The notes: generated by a model not told the origin, from the letters alone. A DNA stretch of 64,000 bases from Phycisphaeraceae bacterium (GCA_019636555.1 JAHBXH010000001.1:1426001-1490000); one strand, 5' to 3'; shown: positions 33,247 through 41,695, counted from the first letter of the stretch. Translations and numbers: made by a program.

Positions 33247-35268
33247 GTGACCGCGACTGCTTCCCGCCCAATTCGGACGCTTTCTCCTCTTGTTGCGAGC
33301 CAGATTGCCGCGGGCGAGGTTGTGGAGCGCCCGGCGAGCGTCGTGAAAGAGCTGGTCGAGAACTCGATTGACGCCGGCGCGACGCGCATCGAAGTTGAAC
33401 TCGAACAGGGCGGTATTGAGCTTGTTCGCGTTTCGGACGACGGCGGCGGCATCGCGAAAGACGATCTGCCCCTCGCGCTCGCGCCGCATGCAACGAGCAA
33501 AGTCGGGACGCTCGAAGACCTCGACCGGATCGCGACGCTCGGGTTTCGGGGCGAAGCCCTCGCATCGATCGCGTCGGTCTCGCGGCTGACGCTCCGCTCG
33601 CGCACGCCCGATTCGAACGAAGCGTTTGAACTGAAGAGCGAGGGCGAAGCGCGCGAGCCGATTGCGCCCGCATCGTCGCCGGTCGGCACGACACTGAGCG
33701 TGCGGAATCTGTTCTTCAACACACCGGCACGACGCAAGTTCCTGAAGACGGTCGGCACCGAACAGGGACGCTGCGCCGACACGCTCACGGCGATCGCGCT
33801 CGCGCATCCGCTGATCGGGTTTGTGCTCCGTATCGACGGAAAGATGGTGTTCGATCTGGCCCCGAATCAGTCGCCGCAGGAACGTGCGCTTGCGCTGCTC
33901 GGGAGCGAACTCGAGCCGGAGATGCTGGTCGTGCAGTCGGATCAGCATGATTCGCGCGGGGTGTCGCTTTGGGGCCTGGTTGGAACTCCGTCGATTGCGA
34001 GAGCGACGAACAAGAGCCAGCATGTGTTTGTGAACGGCCGCGCGGTGCGCGACCGAACCGTGCAGCACGCGATCATGCAGGCGTATCGCGGATTGATCGA
34101 GCCCTCGCGGTTTCCGACCGCCGTGCTGATGCTCGAACTCTCGCCCGAAGCGGTCGATGTGAACGTGCACCCGACCAAGGCCGAGGTGCGCTTTCGCGAT
34201 TCGAGCCTCGTGCACTCGGTCGTGTACCACGCGATCTCCCGCGCGCTCAAGGCGGCGGACCTCACGCCGACGTTCTTTGGTGGAAGTGGGGCTGGAAGCG
34301 GGGGAGGCGGGAATGCGCCAGCCGCGTTCGAGGTGAAGCACCCGACCGCGATCATGCCCTCGCCGTTTCAGCAACCGGCGCACCTGACAAACCAAACGAA
34401 CGGACCGGCGCAGACCGAGGCATTTGTCGAATACCTGCGGCGGTTTACGCCGGGCGTCGATCAGCTCACGTTCCCGCTGAGGACCATTCCGCAGAGCGCC
34501 CCCGCTGTCGCGGCGGCGGATGGCAACGGCGCGCAGTCCGATGCGCCGTTGGATGCGCAGGCAAATGGGCAAGCTGCGCACGCGAGTTCGACTTCCGCGC
34601 CGGAAGGTGAGGTCTATTCGCCCAAGCGCGTGGATCGCATTCTGCAGGTGCACAACTCGTACGTCGTGACGCAGGACGATCAGGGGGTTGTGATCGTCGA
34701 TCAGCATGCGCTGCATGAGCGGGTGATGTTCGAGGCGCTGCTCGCTCGGGTGGGACGGGGAAACCTGGAATCGCAGACGCTGCTGACTCCGGCGCTGATC
34801 GACGCGACGGCGGACCAACTCGGCCGGCTGGAAGAGATGAAGCCCTTGCTCGAGCGCATCGGCGTAGACGCCGAGCCGGCGGGGCCGCGATCGATCGCGG
34901 TGCGGTCGTTCCCGAGTTTTCTCTTCTCGCGGAATGTCGATCCGATCGAGTTCATGGCGGATTTGTTCTCGCTGACGGATGAAAACGAGGAAGGTGACGA
35001 GCGCCCGTCGGCGAAAGCAGCGGCGCCTTCCCATCCGACATCCGACATCCCAAACCCGACATCGAACGAGCGTCTGCTCCGCGATGTGCTCGACATGATG
35101 GCGTGCAAGGCGGCGATCAAGGCGGGGGATCACCTTTCGGATCTGGAACTCGATGAATTGCTGCGCCTGCGCGAAGCGGTGGAGCGGTCGAGCAACTGCC
35201 CGCACGGACGGCCGACGACGGTGCGGCTGACGATCAGGGAATTGGAGCGGCTGTTCGGGAGGGCGTGA
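33247..35268 (+). CDS. mutL: DNA mismatch repair protein MutL
   Basis: 673 residues. The GHKL ATPase half has ELVENSIDAGATRIEVELEQ, RVSDDGGGI, LGFRGEALASIASV and GTTLSVRNLFFNTPARRKFL. The C-terminal half has the endonuclease motif DQHA-x2-E-x4-E as DQHALHERVMFE (D485), ACKAAIKAGD and CPHGRP (C651). This should therefore be an endonuclease-type MutL, as in bacteria without MutH. The GTG at 33247 was chosen to begin just before RPIRTLSPLVASQIAAGEVV. A variable, Pro/Ser-rich insertion at about 580-607 sits inside the C-terminal domain and coincides with heptamer repeats. Confidence 0.95.
   Translation: MTATASRPIRTLSPLVASQIAAGEVVERPASVVKELVENSIDAGATRIEVELEQGGIELVRVSDDGGGIAKDDLPLALAPHATSKVGTLEDLDRIATLGFRGEALASIASVSRLTLRSRTPDSNEAFELKSEGEAREPIAPASSPVGTTLSVRNLFFNTPARRKFLKTVGTEQGRCADTLTAIALAHPLIGFVLRIDGKMVFDLAPNQSPQERALALLGSELEPEMLVVQSDQHDSRGVSLWGLVGTPSIARATNKSQHVFVNGRAVRDRTVQHAIMQAYRGLIEPSRFPTAVLMLELSPEAVDVNVHPTKAEVRFRDSSLVHSVVYHAISRALKAADLTPTFFGGSGAGSGGGGNAPAAFEVKHPTAIMPSPFQQPAHLTNQTNGPAQTEAFVEYLRRFTPGVDQLTFPLRTIPQSAPAVAAADGNGAQSDAPLDAQANGQAAHASSTSAPEGEVYSPKRVDRILQVHNSYVVTQDDQGVVIVDQHALHERVMFEALLARVGRGNLESQTLLTPALIDATADQLGRLEEMKPLLERIGVDAEPAGPRSIAVRSFPSFLFSRNVDPIEFMADLFSLTDENEEGDERPSAKAAAPSHPTSDIPNPTSNERLLRDVLDMMACKAAIKAGDHLSDLELDELLRLREAVERSSNCPHGRPTTVRLTIRELERLFGRA
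35032..35066. repeat. five degenerate heptamers within mutL
   Basis: CATCCGA, CATCCGA, CATCCCA, AACCCGA and CATCGAA run in tandem through codons for about residues 596-607 (HPTSDIPNPTSNE). Because the unit is seven bases, gain or loss of one copy would shift the reading frame before the CPHGRP motif. Confidence 0.7.
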
Positions 35269-35306
35269 TCTGTTCCGCAGGCTGGAATTGTTTCATATGA
35301 TTCAGC

Positions 35307-35900
35307 GTGACGACGTCGCTTCCTCATTCTTCTTTCCTCCTTCAGCGGATGGTGGACGCGGTGGAACAGGTTCGAAATCGACTTCTCAAAGCTTGTGCGA
35401 CGCTGCGCGCGGCGAACATCGATTACGCGGTCGTTGGCGGCAATGCGGTCGCAACTTGGGTTGCTACCGTGGATCAGGCCGCCGTGCGAAACACGCAGGA
35501 TGTTGATCTGCTTGTTCGGCGCAGTGATTTCAATCGTGTGAAGGCGAGTCTTGAAGCCGCGGGTTTCACATATCGGCGGGCAGCGGGTCTTGAACTGTTT
35601 TTGGATCAGGGTGCATCGAGTCCACGCGATGCGGTGCACTTGGTTTTTGCGAACGAAATCGTGCGAGCCGGGGAACCCGCGCCGAATCCGGGCGTGGAGG
35701 AATCTACCGATCTTGGTGATTTTCGGGTGATCAATCTCGAGGCCTTGGTGCGCATCAAGCTGACTGCATTTCGCGACAAGGATCGAACTCATCTGCGCGA
35801 CCTCATCGGAGTCGGGCTGGTGGATGCGGCATGGATTTCGAGATTGCCCGGCGAGATGGCCAAGAGGCTGCAGTCGTTGTTGGACACGCCGGACGGATGA
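35307..35900 (+). CDS. nucleotidyltransferase-fold protein
   Basis: 197 residues. Minimal nucleotidyltransferase signature: DYAVVGGNAVATWVA followed by RNTQDVDLLVRRSDF, giving the GG and DxD positions. The C-terminal half LEALVRIKLTAFRDKDRTHL resembles substrate-side regions of AbiEii-type or MNT-like proteins. The GTG at 35307 is used; ATG at 35347 is out of this frame. There is no partner antitoxin or HEPN gene beside it. It is homologous to the broken gene in the sdh operon. It starts 38 bp after mutL. Substrate and role are unknown. Confidence 0.75.
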   Translation: MTTSLPHSSFLLQRMVDAVEQVRNRLLKACATLRAANIDYAVVGGNAVATWVATVDQAAVRNTQDVDLLVRRSDFNRVKASLEAAGFTYRRAAGLELFLDQGASSPRDAVHLVFANEIVRAGEPAPNPGVEESTDLGDFRVINLEALVRIKLTAFRDKDRTHLRDLIGVGLVDAAWISRLPGEMAKRLQSLLDTPDG

Positions 35901-35934
35901 GTTCGAGTGTTCGCTGAATCCCGAAATCTGTTGC

Positions 35935-36348
35935 TCAGTACGAATGAAAGAAGTCCCACGCGATTCGGAGGATCGCGCCGCTCATGCCGCAGATAAACCA
36001 CATCGCGGCGATGCGGAAAACGCAGACTCCGGCGGAGCGGACGAAACGGAAGATGGCGCTGCTGTGTTCGCGTGCGAGCTTTCCGGCGCGCTCGATGAGA
36101 ACAGCGAGGACGAGGTTGGCGAGAATACCCGCGAAGAGGACGAGCCACGGCGCGAACGGCAAAATGAATGCAGAGAATGTGGCGACGATTCCGAGCGCGG
36201 CACTGCCCCAAAGGGCGAGTTCGGCGAGAGAGTCGCGTCTTTGTTTGGCCTCGAGAATTGCCGCGGCATTGCGTCCGGCGCCGCACTCGGGGCAATATGG
36301 AGTTGACGGGACTCCGTCGAGGTTGTAGCCGCACTCGGTGCAGTTCAC
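35935..36348 (-). CDS. zinc-ribbon membrane protein
   Basis: 137 residues from GTG. An N-terminal four-cysteine ribbon (NCTECGYNLDG ... PYCPECGAG) is followed by about three hydrophobic segments (ALWGSAALGIVATFSAFIL, LVLFAGILANLVLAVLI, CVFRIAAMWFICGMSGAIL). It shares this plan with the protein at 39630. Such ribbon-plus-membrane proteins are frequent in Phycisphaerae genomes; their function is unknown. The start was placed so that the ribbon begins at the N-terminus. The 170-bp gap to the AlkD-like gene shows nothing I can name. Confidence 0.65.
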   Translation of the reverse strand: MNCTECGYNLDGVPSTPYCPECGAGRNAAAILEAKQRRDSLAELALWGSAALGIVATFSAFILPFAPWLVLFAGILANLVLAVLIERAGKLAREHSSAIFRFVRSAGVCVFRIAAMWFICGMSGAILRIAWDFFHSY

Positions 36349-36518
36349 GCCGCGGATGTTACATTCGGCCGGTTGGTAAGTCTGTGATCGAGGCAGTTGG
36401 GGAGCGAGCAATCACCTGTTTAGTATGCGGGGAAGCACAAACGTGGTGCAAGGCAAACTCTTCGACTCCAGGAACATCCGCCCGCGCAGAAGCGCGCGAT
36501 CGTGTGCGGCATTGCTGC

Positions 36519-37232
36519 TCACTTCTTTCGCTTCACCATCGCATCGACCCACACCGGCACGTAGGGGATGATGCAACCCTTGGAGACGGGCCAATCTTTG
36601 TAGAGACTGACTCTTTCGCCGATGGCAACAGCGCATTTGCGGAGGTTGGCGTGCTTGATGCCGATGGCGGCGAGCGTGTTGTTCATGGTCCACTGGATTT
36701 CGGGCTTGGCCTTGGCGAGTTCTTTGTCGATGCGTTTGAGCAAGGCCTCGGGGTCGTCTTCGCTCGTTCCCTTGTTGATGGCGCTGGCGGTGAAGTGCCA
36801 ACCGGCGCGCGCGGCCCAGGGATTGCGCGGGCTTTTGTCCTTCATCCACTTCTTTCGCAGCGCGTCCTTGTCCGCGTGCTGCGCGACGATGTAGGAGTTG
36901 AACCAATCGGCGACGTGGGCGAAGGTCGTGGCCCGGGTGAGAGTGTCCACTTCCGAAGCGGAGAGCGACTTGGGATTGAGAAGCAGACACGCAAGGAACT
37001 GAGCGTCAACGTTGCCGGTTTTCCAGAGTTCGAGCGCGAGCGCATGCTTCTCGTCGGGCTTCGCCTTGATCTTCTTGGCGATGGCGCGGATGTCGCCGTG
37101 CTTCACGCCGAACTGGTTCTTGGGCGCGCCGTTCTTGGCGTTGTGTTTGCGCCGGGCTTCTTCGCCTTTGGATTCGAGTTCGGCGAGGAGTTGTTTGATG
37201 GTGGGGGAGGTGGGAGAGGTCGTGGTGGGCAT
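36519..37232 (-). CDS. AlkD-like DNA alkylation repair protein
   Basis: 237 residues, all helical. Landmarks are RRKHNAKNGAPKNQFGVKHG, LALELWKTGNVDAQFLACLL and FAHVADWFNSYIV, which fit the HEAT-like repeats of AlkD-type DNA glycosylases. Family members remove alkylated bases, but many AlkD-like proteins lack tested activity. ATG at 37232. It is transcribed alone, downstream of the three-hairpin region. Confidence 0.8.
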   Translation of the reverse strand: MPTTTSPTSPTIKQLLAELESKGEEARRKHNAKNGAPKNQFGVKHGDIRAIAKKIKAKPDEKHALALELWKTGNVDAQFLACLLLNPKSLSASEVDTLTRATTFAHVADWFNSYIVAQHADKDALRKKWMKDKSPRNPWAARAGWHFTASAINKGTSEDDPEALLKRIDKELAKAKPEIQWTMNNTLAAIGIKHANLRKCAVAIGERVSLYKDWPVSKGCIIPYVPVWVDAMVKRKK

Positions 37233-37273
37233 GAGGGGAGTTTATTGCGTGGGTGCGAGAGTGGAGGTACGCG

Positions 37274-37360
37274 CGCCCGTTTCACGGGCGGAGATGGGAT
37301 GGAGAGAGCTTGACCAGAGGCTGCGCCTCTGGCAAAGGCCGGGCGCCCATGTCATGGGCG
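37274..37360. repeat. cluster of three near-perfect hairpins
   Basis: Three short palindromes lie within 87 bp: CGCCCGTTTCACGGGCG (37274-37290), CCAGAGGCTGCGCCTCTGG (37314-37332) and CGCCCATGTCATGGGCG (37344-37360). Stems are seven or eight bases and loops one to three. They fill the 205-bp gap between two minus-strand genes. The first and third share the CGCCC...GGGCG arms. They could be remnants of a palindromic repeat family or stacked terminators for the gene at 37438. Confidence 0.7.
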
Positions 37361-37437
37361 AAAATGGAGGAACGTGGCGCATCGGACAAGCTGGACCGGC
37401 TGCCAGAGTCCGGTGCAGGCGAGCACGCGGTTGCTCT

Positions 37438-37992
37438 TCATTCCTTGTCAAATTTCTTCATGAACACTTGGAACTGCCACGCATCGGAGCCGGCGGAGCC
37501 GAAACGTTCGATCGTTTCCAGAGCACCGATTGCTTCGGCAAATGCAGCTTCATCCGCGAATGGGGTTCGTGCGTGCAAGAACTTTACAAATGGGAGTGCG
37601 GCTTGCGCGGCTAGGGCTGACTCCGGTCCGAGCTCGGCGCTGCCTCGAACGAGCATGTAGAGCAGGGAGCCAACGCCGCTTGGGACCAGATTGTCGATGA
37701 GCACGAAATGTTCTGGTTCAGAACAGAATGTGCCGAGCCACCATGCGCCAAAAAGTTCGTTGAGTGGGCGATCTGGAGTCTCGTCGTGAGTCTGCAAGAG
37801 CGCGCATTCGTACGGATTGCCATCACCCGCGTAGGCGTACTTTCCTGTATCGAGGTTGTGCTTGAACTCCGCGGCAATCGAGCCGGCATCTCTGCCGTAG
37901 TCGGCGCTTGCAATGCGCTGGAGTCGCTCGAGAGAGAGACGCTTGCGTAAGAACGCGCGGAGCGGATCTGGGGAGGGAACGGGACTAGACAT
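37438..37992 (-). CDS. hypothetical protein
   Basis: 184 residues, soluble and mostly helical, with a central part CALLQTHDETPDRPLNELFG followed by a hydrophobic GAWWLGTF. It has no motif I can assign. Codon usage fits its neighbours. The product is complete, with ATG at 37992 that overlaps a plus-strand ATG as CATG. It stands alone between the hairpin cluster and the divergent membrane protein. Confidence 0.55.
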   Translation of the reverse strand: MSSPVPSPDPLRAFLRKRLSLERLQRIASADYGRDAGSIAAEFKHNLDTGKYAYAGDGNPYECALLQTHDETPDRPLNELFGAWWLGTFCSEPEHFVLIDNLVPSGVGSLLYMLVRGSAELGPESALAAQAALPFVKFLHARTPFADEAAFAEAIGALETIERFGSAGSDAWQFQVFMKKFDKE

Positions 37993-38209
37993 GCGGTTTG
38001 TCCGGAAGATTGAAGCCGCGGAAGTCTACTTCGCCGCGGGCGCGGCTGAGTTTGAAGGTCGACTGATGTCGGGGAATCTGCTGTCCTGGCGAGTTTTCCC
38101 GGCGATGCTGTACGATGATTCGGTCATCGCGGAGATCGGAGTGATCACCGTGATCGCAAAGTGCACGCGGCATTGCTTGCGATGCCGCCGGTCTTCAGAG
38201 GAGACCCAC

Positions 38210-38782
38210 ATGGATTCTCTCACGCACCTGTGGCTTCCGATTCTTGTTTCGGGCGTCGGGGTTTGGATCGCCAGCTTCATCGCGTGGATGGCGATCGGGC
38301 ACCACAAGAAGGATCGCGACGCGATTCCGGATGGGCGCGAGCAGGAGTTCATGGACACGATCACGCGGCTGAACATCCGGCCGGGGAATTATGGGTTTCC
38401 GGATTTTTGTCAGCACGATGCGCTGCCGCGGGAGGAGCGGATGGATGCGCTCAAAGCGCTCTACGACAGGCATCCGCAGGGCCTGCTTCGTGTGTGGGCG
38501 CCGACGAACATGGGCTTGAACATGCTTCTGACATTCTTGTTTTATCTGGTGACGAGCGCGGCGATTGCGTATCTGACGTGGGAGTCGCTCGGTCGGGGCG
38601 CGAGCGTTGGAAAGGTTTTTCAGATCGCGGGGACGGCCGGGATCCTGGCGTATTGCTTCGCGACTTTTCCGCACGATGTGTGGTTTCAAAAAAAGCGGCG
38701 TGCGATGGCGATGGACTGGATCGATGGAATCGTCTTCGGGCTGATCACGGGCGCGATCTTCGCGTGGATGTGGCCGAGGTGA
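38210..38782 (+). CDS. membrane protein of unknown function
   Basis: 190 residues. Membrane segments are near 6-28 (LPILVSGVGVWIASFIAWMA), 100-120 (MLLTFLFYLVTSAAIAYLT), 132-150 and 170-188. A soluble stretch with YGFPDFCQHDALPREERMDA lies after the first segment. The ATG at 38210 has AGAGGAG at good spacing. Similar short proteins occur in planctomycetes without assigned function. The frame is open upstream to 37913, but that would run through the divergent gene's start and lacks a ribosome site. Confidence 0.7.
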   Translation: MDSLTHLWLPILVSGVGVWIASFIAWMAIGHHKKDRDAIPDGREQEFMDTITRLNIRPGNYGFPDFCQHDALPREERMDALKALYDRHPQGLLRVWAPTNMGLNMLLTFLFYLVTSAAIAYLTWESLGRGASVGKVFQIAGTAGILAYCFATFPHDVWFQKKRRAMAMDWIDGIVFGLITGAIFAWMWPR

Positions 38783-38841
38783 GTGCGCCGGCGAGAGCGT
38801 CCCGCCGAAGCGATTGATGGGTGCATCGAAGGGAACGGCGC

Positions 38842-39450
38842 ATGAGGAAGATCAGGATCCTCGAGCACATTTCGGTGGACGGCGTGATCGCGCCGGGCGG
38901 ACCGGATGATGACAAGGAGTACGTGCACGGCGGATGGACCGCGCCGTATCGGAGTGCGGGCGGCGCGGAAGCCGTTGCCGCGGCACAGGGAGAGAAATTC
39001 GATCTGCTGCTCGGCCGGCGCACGTACGACTTGTGGGCGGGATACTGGCCGAAGATCAAGGGAGGCCTGTTTGCGGATCGGATCAACGGCGCGACGAAAT
39101 ATGTCGCGACGCACCGGCCGGAGAGTCTTGCGTGGGGTCCGGCCGAGGGACTCGGCGCGGACATCGTTGCGGGCGCGGGGCGTGTGAAGTCGAAAGAAGG
39201 GCCGGATCTGATTGTGTGGGGGAGTTCGACGCTGACTTCGGTGCTGCTCGAAGCGGGGCTTGTCGAAGAGGTCGTGCTGTTCGTCTATCCGATCTTGTTG
39301 GGCGGGGGCAAACGATGTTTTTCAGAGAGTGGAGGGCCGCAGGGGCTTGAGCTTGTGAGCACGAAGACGACACCGACGGGCGTCCTCATGAATACGTACA
39401 GATATGTCGGGAAGCTGCAAACAGAGATGGTTGGGAAGCAATCCAGATAG
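38842..39450 (+). CDS. dihydrofolate reductase-like (RibD C-terminal domain) protein
   Basis: 202 residues. It begins ILEHISVDGVIAPGG and continues with FDLLLGRRTYDLWAGYWPKI, DLIVWGSSTLTSVLLEAGLV and VYPILLGGGKRCF, matching the RibD C-terminal family of NADPH-dependent reductases. The reaction is unknown for most stand-alone members. ATG at 38842, following GAAGGGAA. The 179-bp gap after it holds nothing recognisable. Confidence 0.87.
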   Translation: MRKIRILEHISVDGVIAPGGPDDDKEYVHGGWTAPYRSAGGAEAVAAAQGEKFDLLLGRRTYDLWAGYWPKIKGGLFADRINGATKYVATHRPESLAWGPAEGLGADIVAGAGRVKSKEGPDLIVWGSSTLTSVLLEAGLVEEVVLFVYPILLGGGKRCFSESGGPQGLELVSTKTTPTGVLMNTYRYVGKLQTEMVGKQSR

Positions 39451-39629
39451 ATCCGGTTCGGTGGGCAATTTTCTGGTCGGGCCAATGTGCTGACAAGGGC
39501 AGATTTCCTTCGCGCGAATCAGTTCGCGCTCGAAAGTAAAGAGATGACCGGCGCGCTCATGGCGAGAATGGAGCCAGGGGTCGCGGACAACCTGCTGCAC
39601 ATCGACGAGATTGCCGCGCATAGACCGAC

Positions 39630-40169
39630 TCAGGAAGGCGGAATCGTTCCCGTCCGAGGCTTGCACAGCCAAAGAATGCTCATCAAACTGAGTACGGACG
39701 TCATCGCCGATCCACCGAAAATCACGATTGTTTTCCATTGCAGGTCTAAGTGTGGATGTAACACCTCGGCAATCGCTTGCCCGATTGCGCGCACCAAAGT
39801 GATGGCGGACAAAAGGAAAATATGCGCAGCCATGCCGCAAATCGGTCCTGCCCAGAACGATCGCGTTTCGAAGCGGACGGACGGCGAAGGTTTGAACGCC
39901 AACATCGCAAGCAGACCTCCGAGGGCCGAAGTTGTCAATCCTGCGAGAACCCAAGGTGTGGAATCACCTGGCCAAGTCAGCGCGATCGATGCGGCCGCGA
40001 TTAGGAAAACCCAGAAATAGCCTGCCGTCGTCATTTTTCGGCGGCTCGCCGAAGCCCGTACGCGCGCCGCCCCATCGGCCTTTCCACCGCACTCGGGACA
40101 ACGCGCGTCCGGAGCGAGTCCGTCGATGTCGTAGAAGCACCAAGGGCAACTTGCCGCACTTTCGGGCAT
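39630..40169 (-). CDS. zinc-ribbon membrane protein
   Basis: 179 residues. N-terminal ribbon SCPWCFYDIDG ... RCPECGGKAD, then a basic linker and four hydrophobic segments (FWVFLIAAASIALTW, WVLAGLTTSALGGLLAMLAF, GMAAHIFLLSAITLVRAIG, IVIFGGSAMTSVLSLMSILW). Same plan as the gene at 35935. The ATG at 40169 was chosen because upstream codons run into the inverted-repeat element at 40191. Confidence 0.68.
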   Translation of the reverse strand: MPESAASCPWCFYDIDGLAPDARCPECGGKADGAARVRASASRRKMTTAGYFWVFLIAAASIALTWPGDSTPWVLAGLTTSALGGLLAMLAFKPSPSVRFETRSFWAGPICGMAAHIFLLSAITLVRAIGQAIAEVLHPHLDLQWKTIVIFGGSAMTSVLSLMSILWLCKPRTGTIPPS

Positions 40170-40190
40170 TTCCGGCCTCGCCGAAACTCT

Positions 40191-40326
40191 TAGCAGGCTG
40201 TTGAAAAACTCCAACCAGTCGCAATTTCGAACCGCCATCTACCCTCGCGACCCGGGTCTGAGGGCCAGAAAGTTGTCTGCAATGCGTCGGCGCAGTAGGC
40301 ACAATCAGAATTTCAACAGCCTGTTA
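40191..40326. mobile_element. MITE-like element with 16-bp terminal inverted repeats
   Basis: The 136-bp stretch starts TAGCAGGCTGTTGAAA and ends with its inverse, TTTCAACAGCCTGTTA, matching at 15 of 16 positions. The outermost TA or TTA may be target-site duplication. There is no coding capacity inside. GGCTGTTGAAA termini resemble those of some DDE-transposase insertion sequences, which would mobilise it in trans. It sits in the 217-bp gap between the Zn-ribbon gene and the pgk 3' end. Confidence 0.65.
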
Positions 40327-40386
40327 GATCACCGTTGTTGAAGAGATCCGATCTAATGAAATAGCGGCGACCCGTTCGATTGGACC

Positions 40387-41601
40387 TCACGCCTCGTCCA
40401 AAACCGCCACGCTCTCAAACTTCTTGCCCTCGAGCATTTCGAGTGACGCACCGCCGCCGGTGGAGACGTGGCTGAACTTTTCCGCGAGATCGAACTGCTC
40501 AACTGCCGCGGCAGAGTCGCCGCCGCCGACGATGCTGGTGCAGCCGTTCTTGGCGGTGGCTTCGACGATGGCGAGCGCCACGGCCTTTGTGCCGCCGGCG
40601 AACTTGGGCCATTCGAAGACGCCCATGGGCCCGTTCCAGACGACGGTCTTGGCCTTCTTGAGGATGTCGGCGTACGTGGCTTGCGTTTTGGGGCCGATGT
40701 CGAGGCCCATGTAGTTCTCGCCAATGCCGGTTTCGTTGGTGAAAGTCTTGATGTCGGAGGCGTTCTCGTTGAACTCGGTCGCGCAGATGTGATCGGTGGG
40801 GAGGTGGAGCGCCGCGCCGGTCTTGGTCGCGAGCTCAATGGCGCGCTGGGCTTCGCTGAGCTTGTCTTCTTCGACGCGGCTCTTGCCGACCTTCACGCCT
40901 TTGGCCTTGAGGAAGGTGTAGGCCATCGCGCCGCCGACGATGACGGCGCTCGCCATGGGAAGGAGACGTTCGATTGCGGGCATCTTGTCGCTGACCTTGG
41001 CGCCGCCCAAGACGACAACGAAGGGCTTGGCCGGAGAAGCGAGAACGCCGTCGAGGTATTTGATCTCTTTCTCGACGAGGAAGCCGACGACCTTGGGCTT
41101 TGAGCCCAGGGCCTGCGGCACGGCGACCATCGAGGCCTCGGGGCGGTGGCAGGTGCCGAAAGCATCATTGACGTAGACGTCGGCGTAGGCGGCGAGTTTG
41201 GCGGCGAACGCCGGGTCGCCCTTCTTTTCAGCCTTGTGGAAACGGAGGTTGTCGAGGAGCACGACATCGCCGGGCTTCATCGATTTGACTGCCGCGGCAG
41301 CCTTGTCATCGACGCAGTCGTTCGATGGGAACGCGACGGGCTTGCTCAAGAGTTCGGAAAGGCGCTTGGCGACGGGTGCGAGCGAGTATTCGGCTTCGAA
41401 GCCCTTGCCTTCGGGGCGGCCGAGGTGAGACATGAGGATCGTGCTGCCGCCGCGGTCGAGAACCGACTTGATGGTCGGGAGCGCGGCACGGATGCGCCGA
41501 TCGTCGGTGATATGTCCGTCTTCGATGGGGATGTTGAAGTCGACGCGGACGAGGACTTTCTTGTTTTTGACGTCGACGGATGCGATGTTTTTCTTCGGCA
41601 C
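40387..41601 (-). CDS. pgk: phosphoglycerate kinase
   Basis: 404 residues. Conserved blocks are VLVRVDFNIPIEDGHITDDR, STILMSHLGRPEG, VLLDNLRFHKAEKKGDPAFA, FVVVLGGAKVSDKM, VVWNGPMGVFEWPKFAGGTK and the ATP loop SIVGGGDSAAAVEQF. It transfers phosphate from 1,3-bisphosphoglycerate to ADP in glycolysis. The GTG at 41601 has GGAG 8 bp upstream. It is monocistronic here and divergent from the GNAT gene. Confidence 0.97.
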   Translation of the reverse strand: MPKKNIASVDVKNKKVLVRVDFNIPIEDGHITDDRRIRAALPTIKSVLDRGGSTILMSHLGRPEGKGFEAEYSLAPVAKRLSELLSKPVAFPSNDCVDDKAAAAVKSMKPGDVVLLDNLRFHKAEKKGDPAFAAKLAAYADVYVNDAFGTCHRPEASMVAVPQALGSKPKVVGFLVEKEIKYLDGVLASPAKPFVVVLGGAKVSDKMPAIERLLPMASAVIVGGAMAYTFLKAKGVKVGKSRVEEDKLSEAQRAIELATKTGAALHLPTDHICATEFNENASDIKTFTNETGIGENYMGLDIGPKTQATYADILKKAKTVVWNGPMGVFEWPKFAGGTKAVALAIVEATAKNGCTSIVGGGDSAAAVEQFDLAEKFSHVSTGGGASLEMLEGKKFESVAVLDEA

Positions 41602-41647
41602 GGGAAGCACTCCGAATTGCTGGCGTTTGAGGATAGCGCGGAAGAGA

Positions 41648-41695
41648 GAGAACGCGGAGGCGCAGAGCTGGCAGAGTTTCGCGGAGGGATGGAAG
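41648..41695 (+). repeat. dispersed GCGGAG-type repeat, copy 3
   Basis: GAGAACGCGGAGGCGCAGAG, then GGCAGAGTTTCGCGGAGGG, matching copy 1 near mutL in order and spacing. It lies in the 159-bp pgk/GNAT divergent gap. Confidence 0.6.

Noticed and set aside
32998..35205. A 735-codon frame antisense to mutL
   Set aside because: Composition is Arg-rich shadow sequence and all MutL motifs are on the plus strand.
35307..35900. Toxin-antitoxin pair with the nucleotidyltransferase-fold gene
   Set aside because: No small HEPN or antitoxin gene lies next to it on either side.
37991..38209. Upstream extension of the membrane protein at 38210 from ATG 37991
   Set aside because: The extension has no ribosome site, overlaps the divergent gene's start, and the internal ATG has a strong AGAGGAG site.
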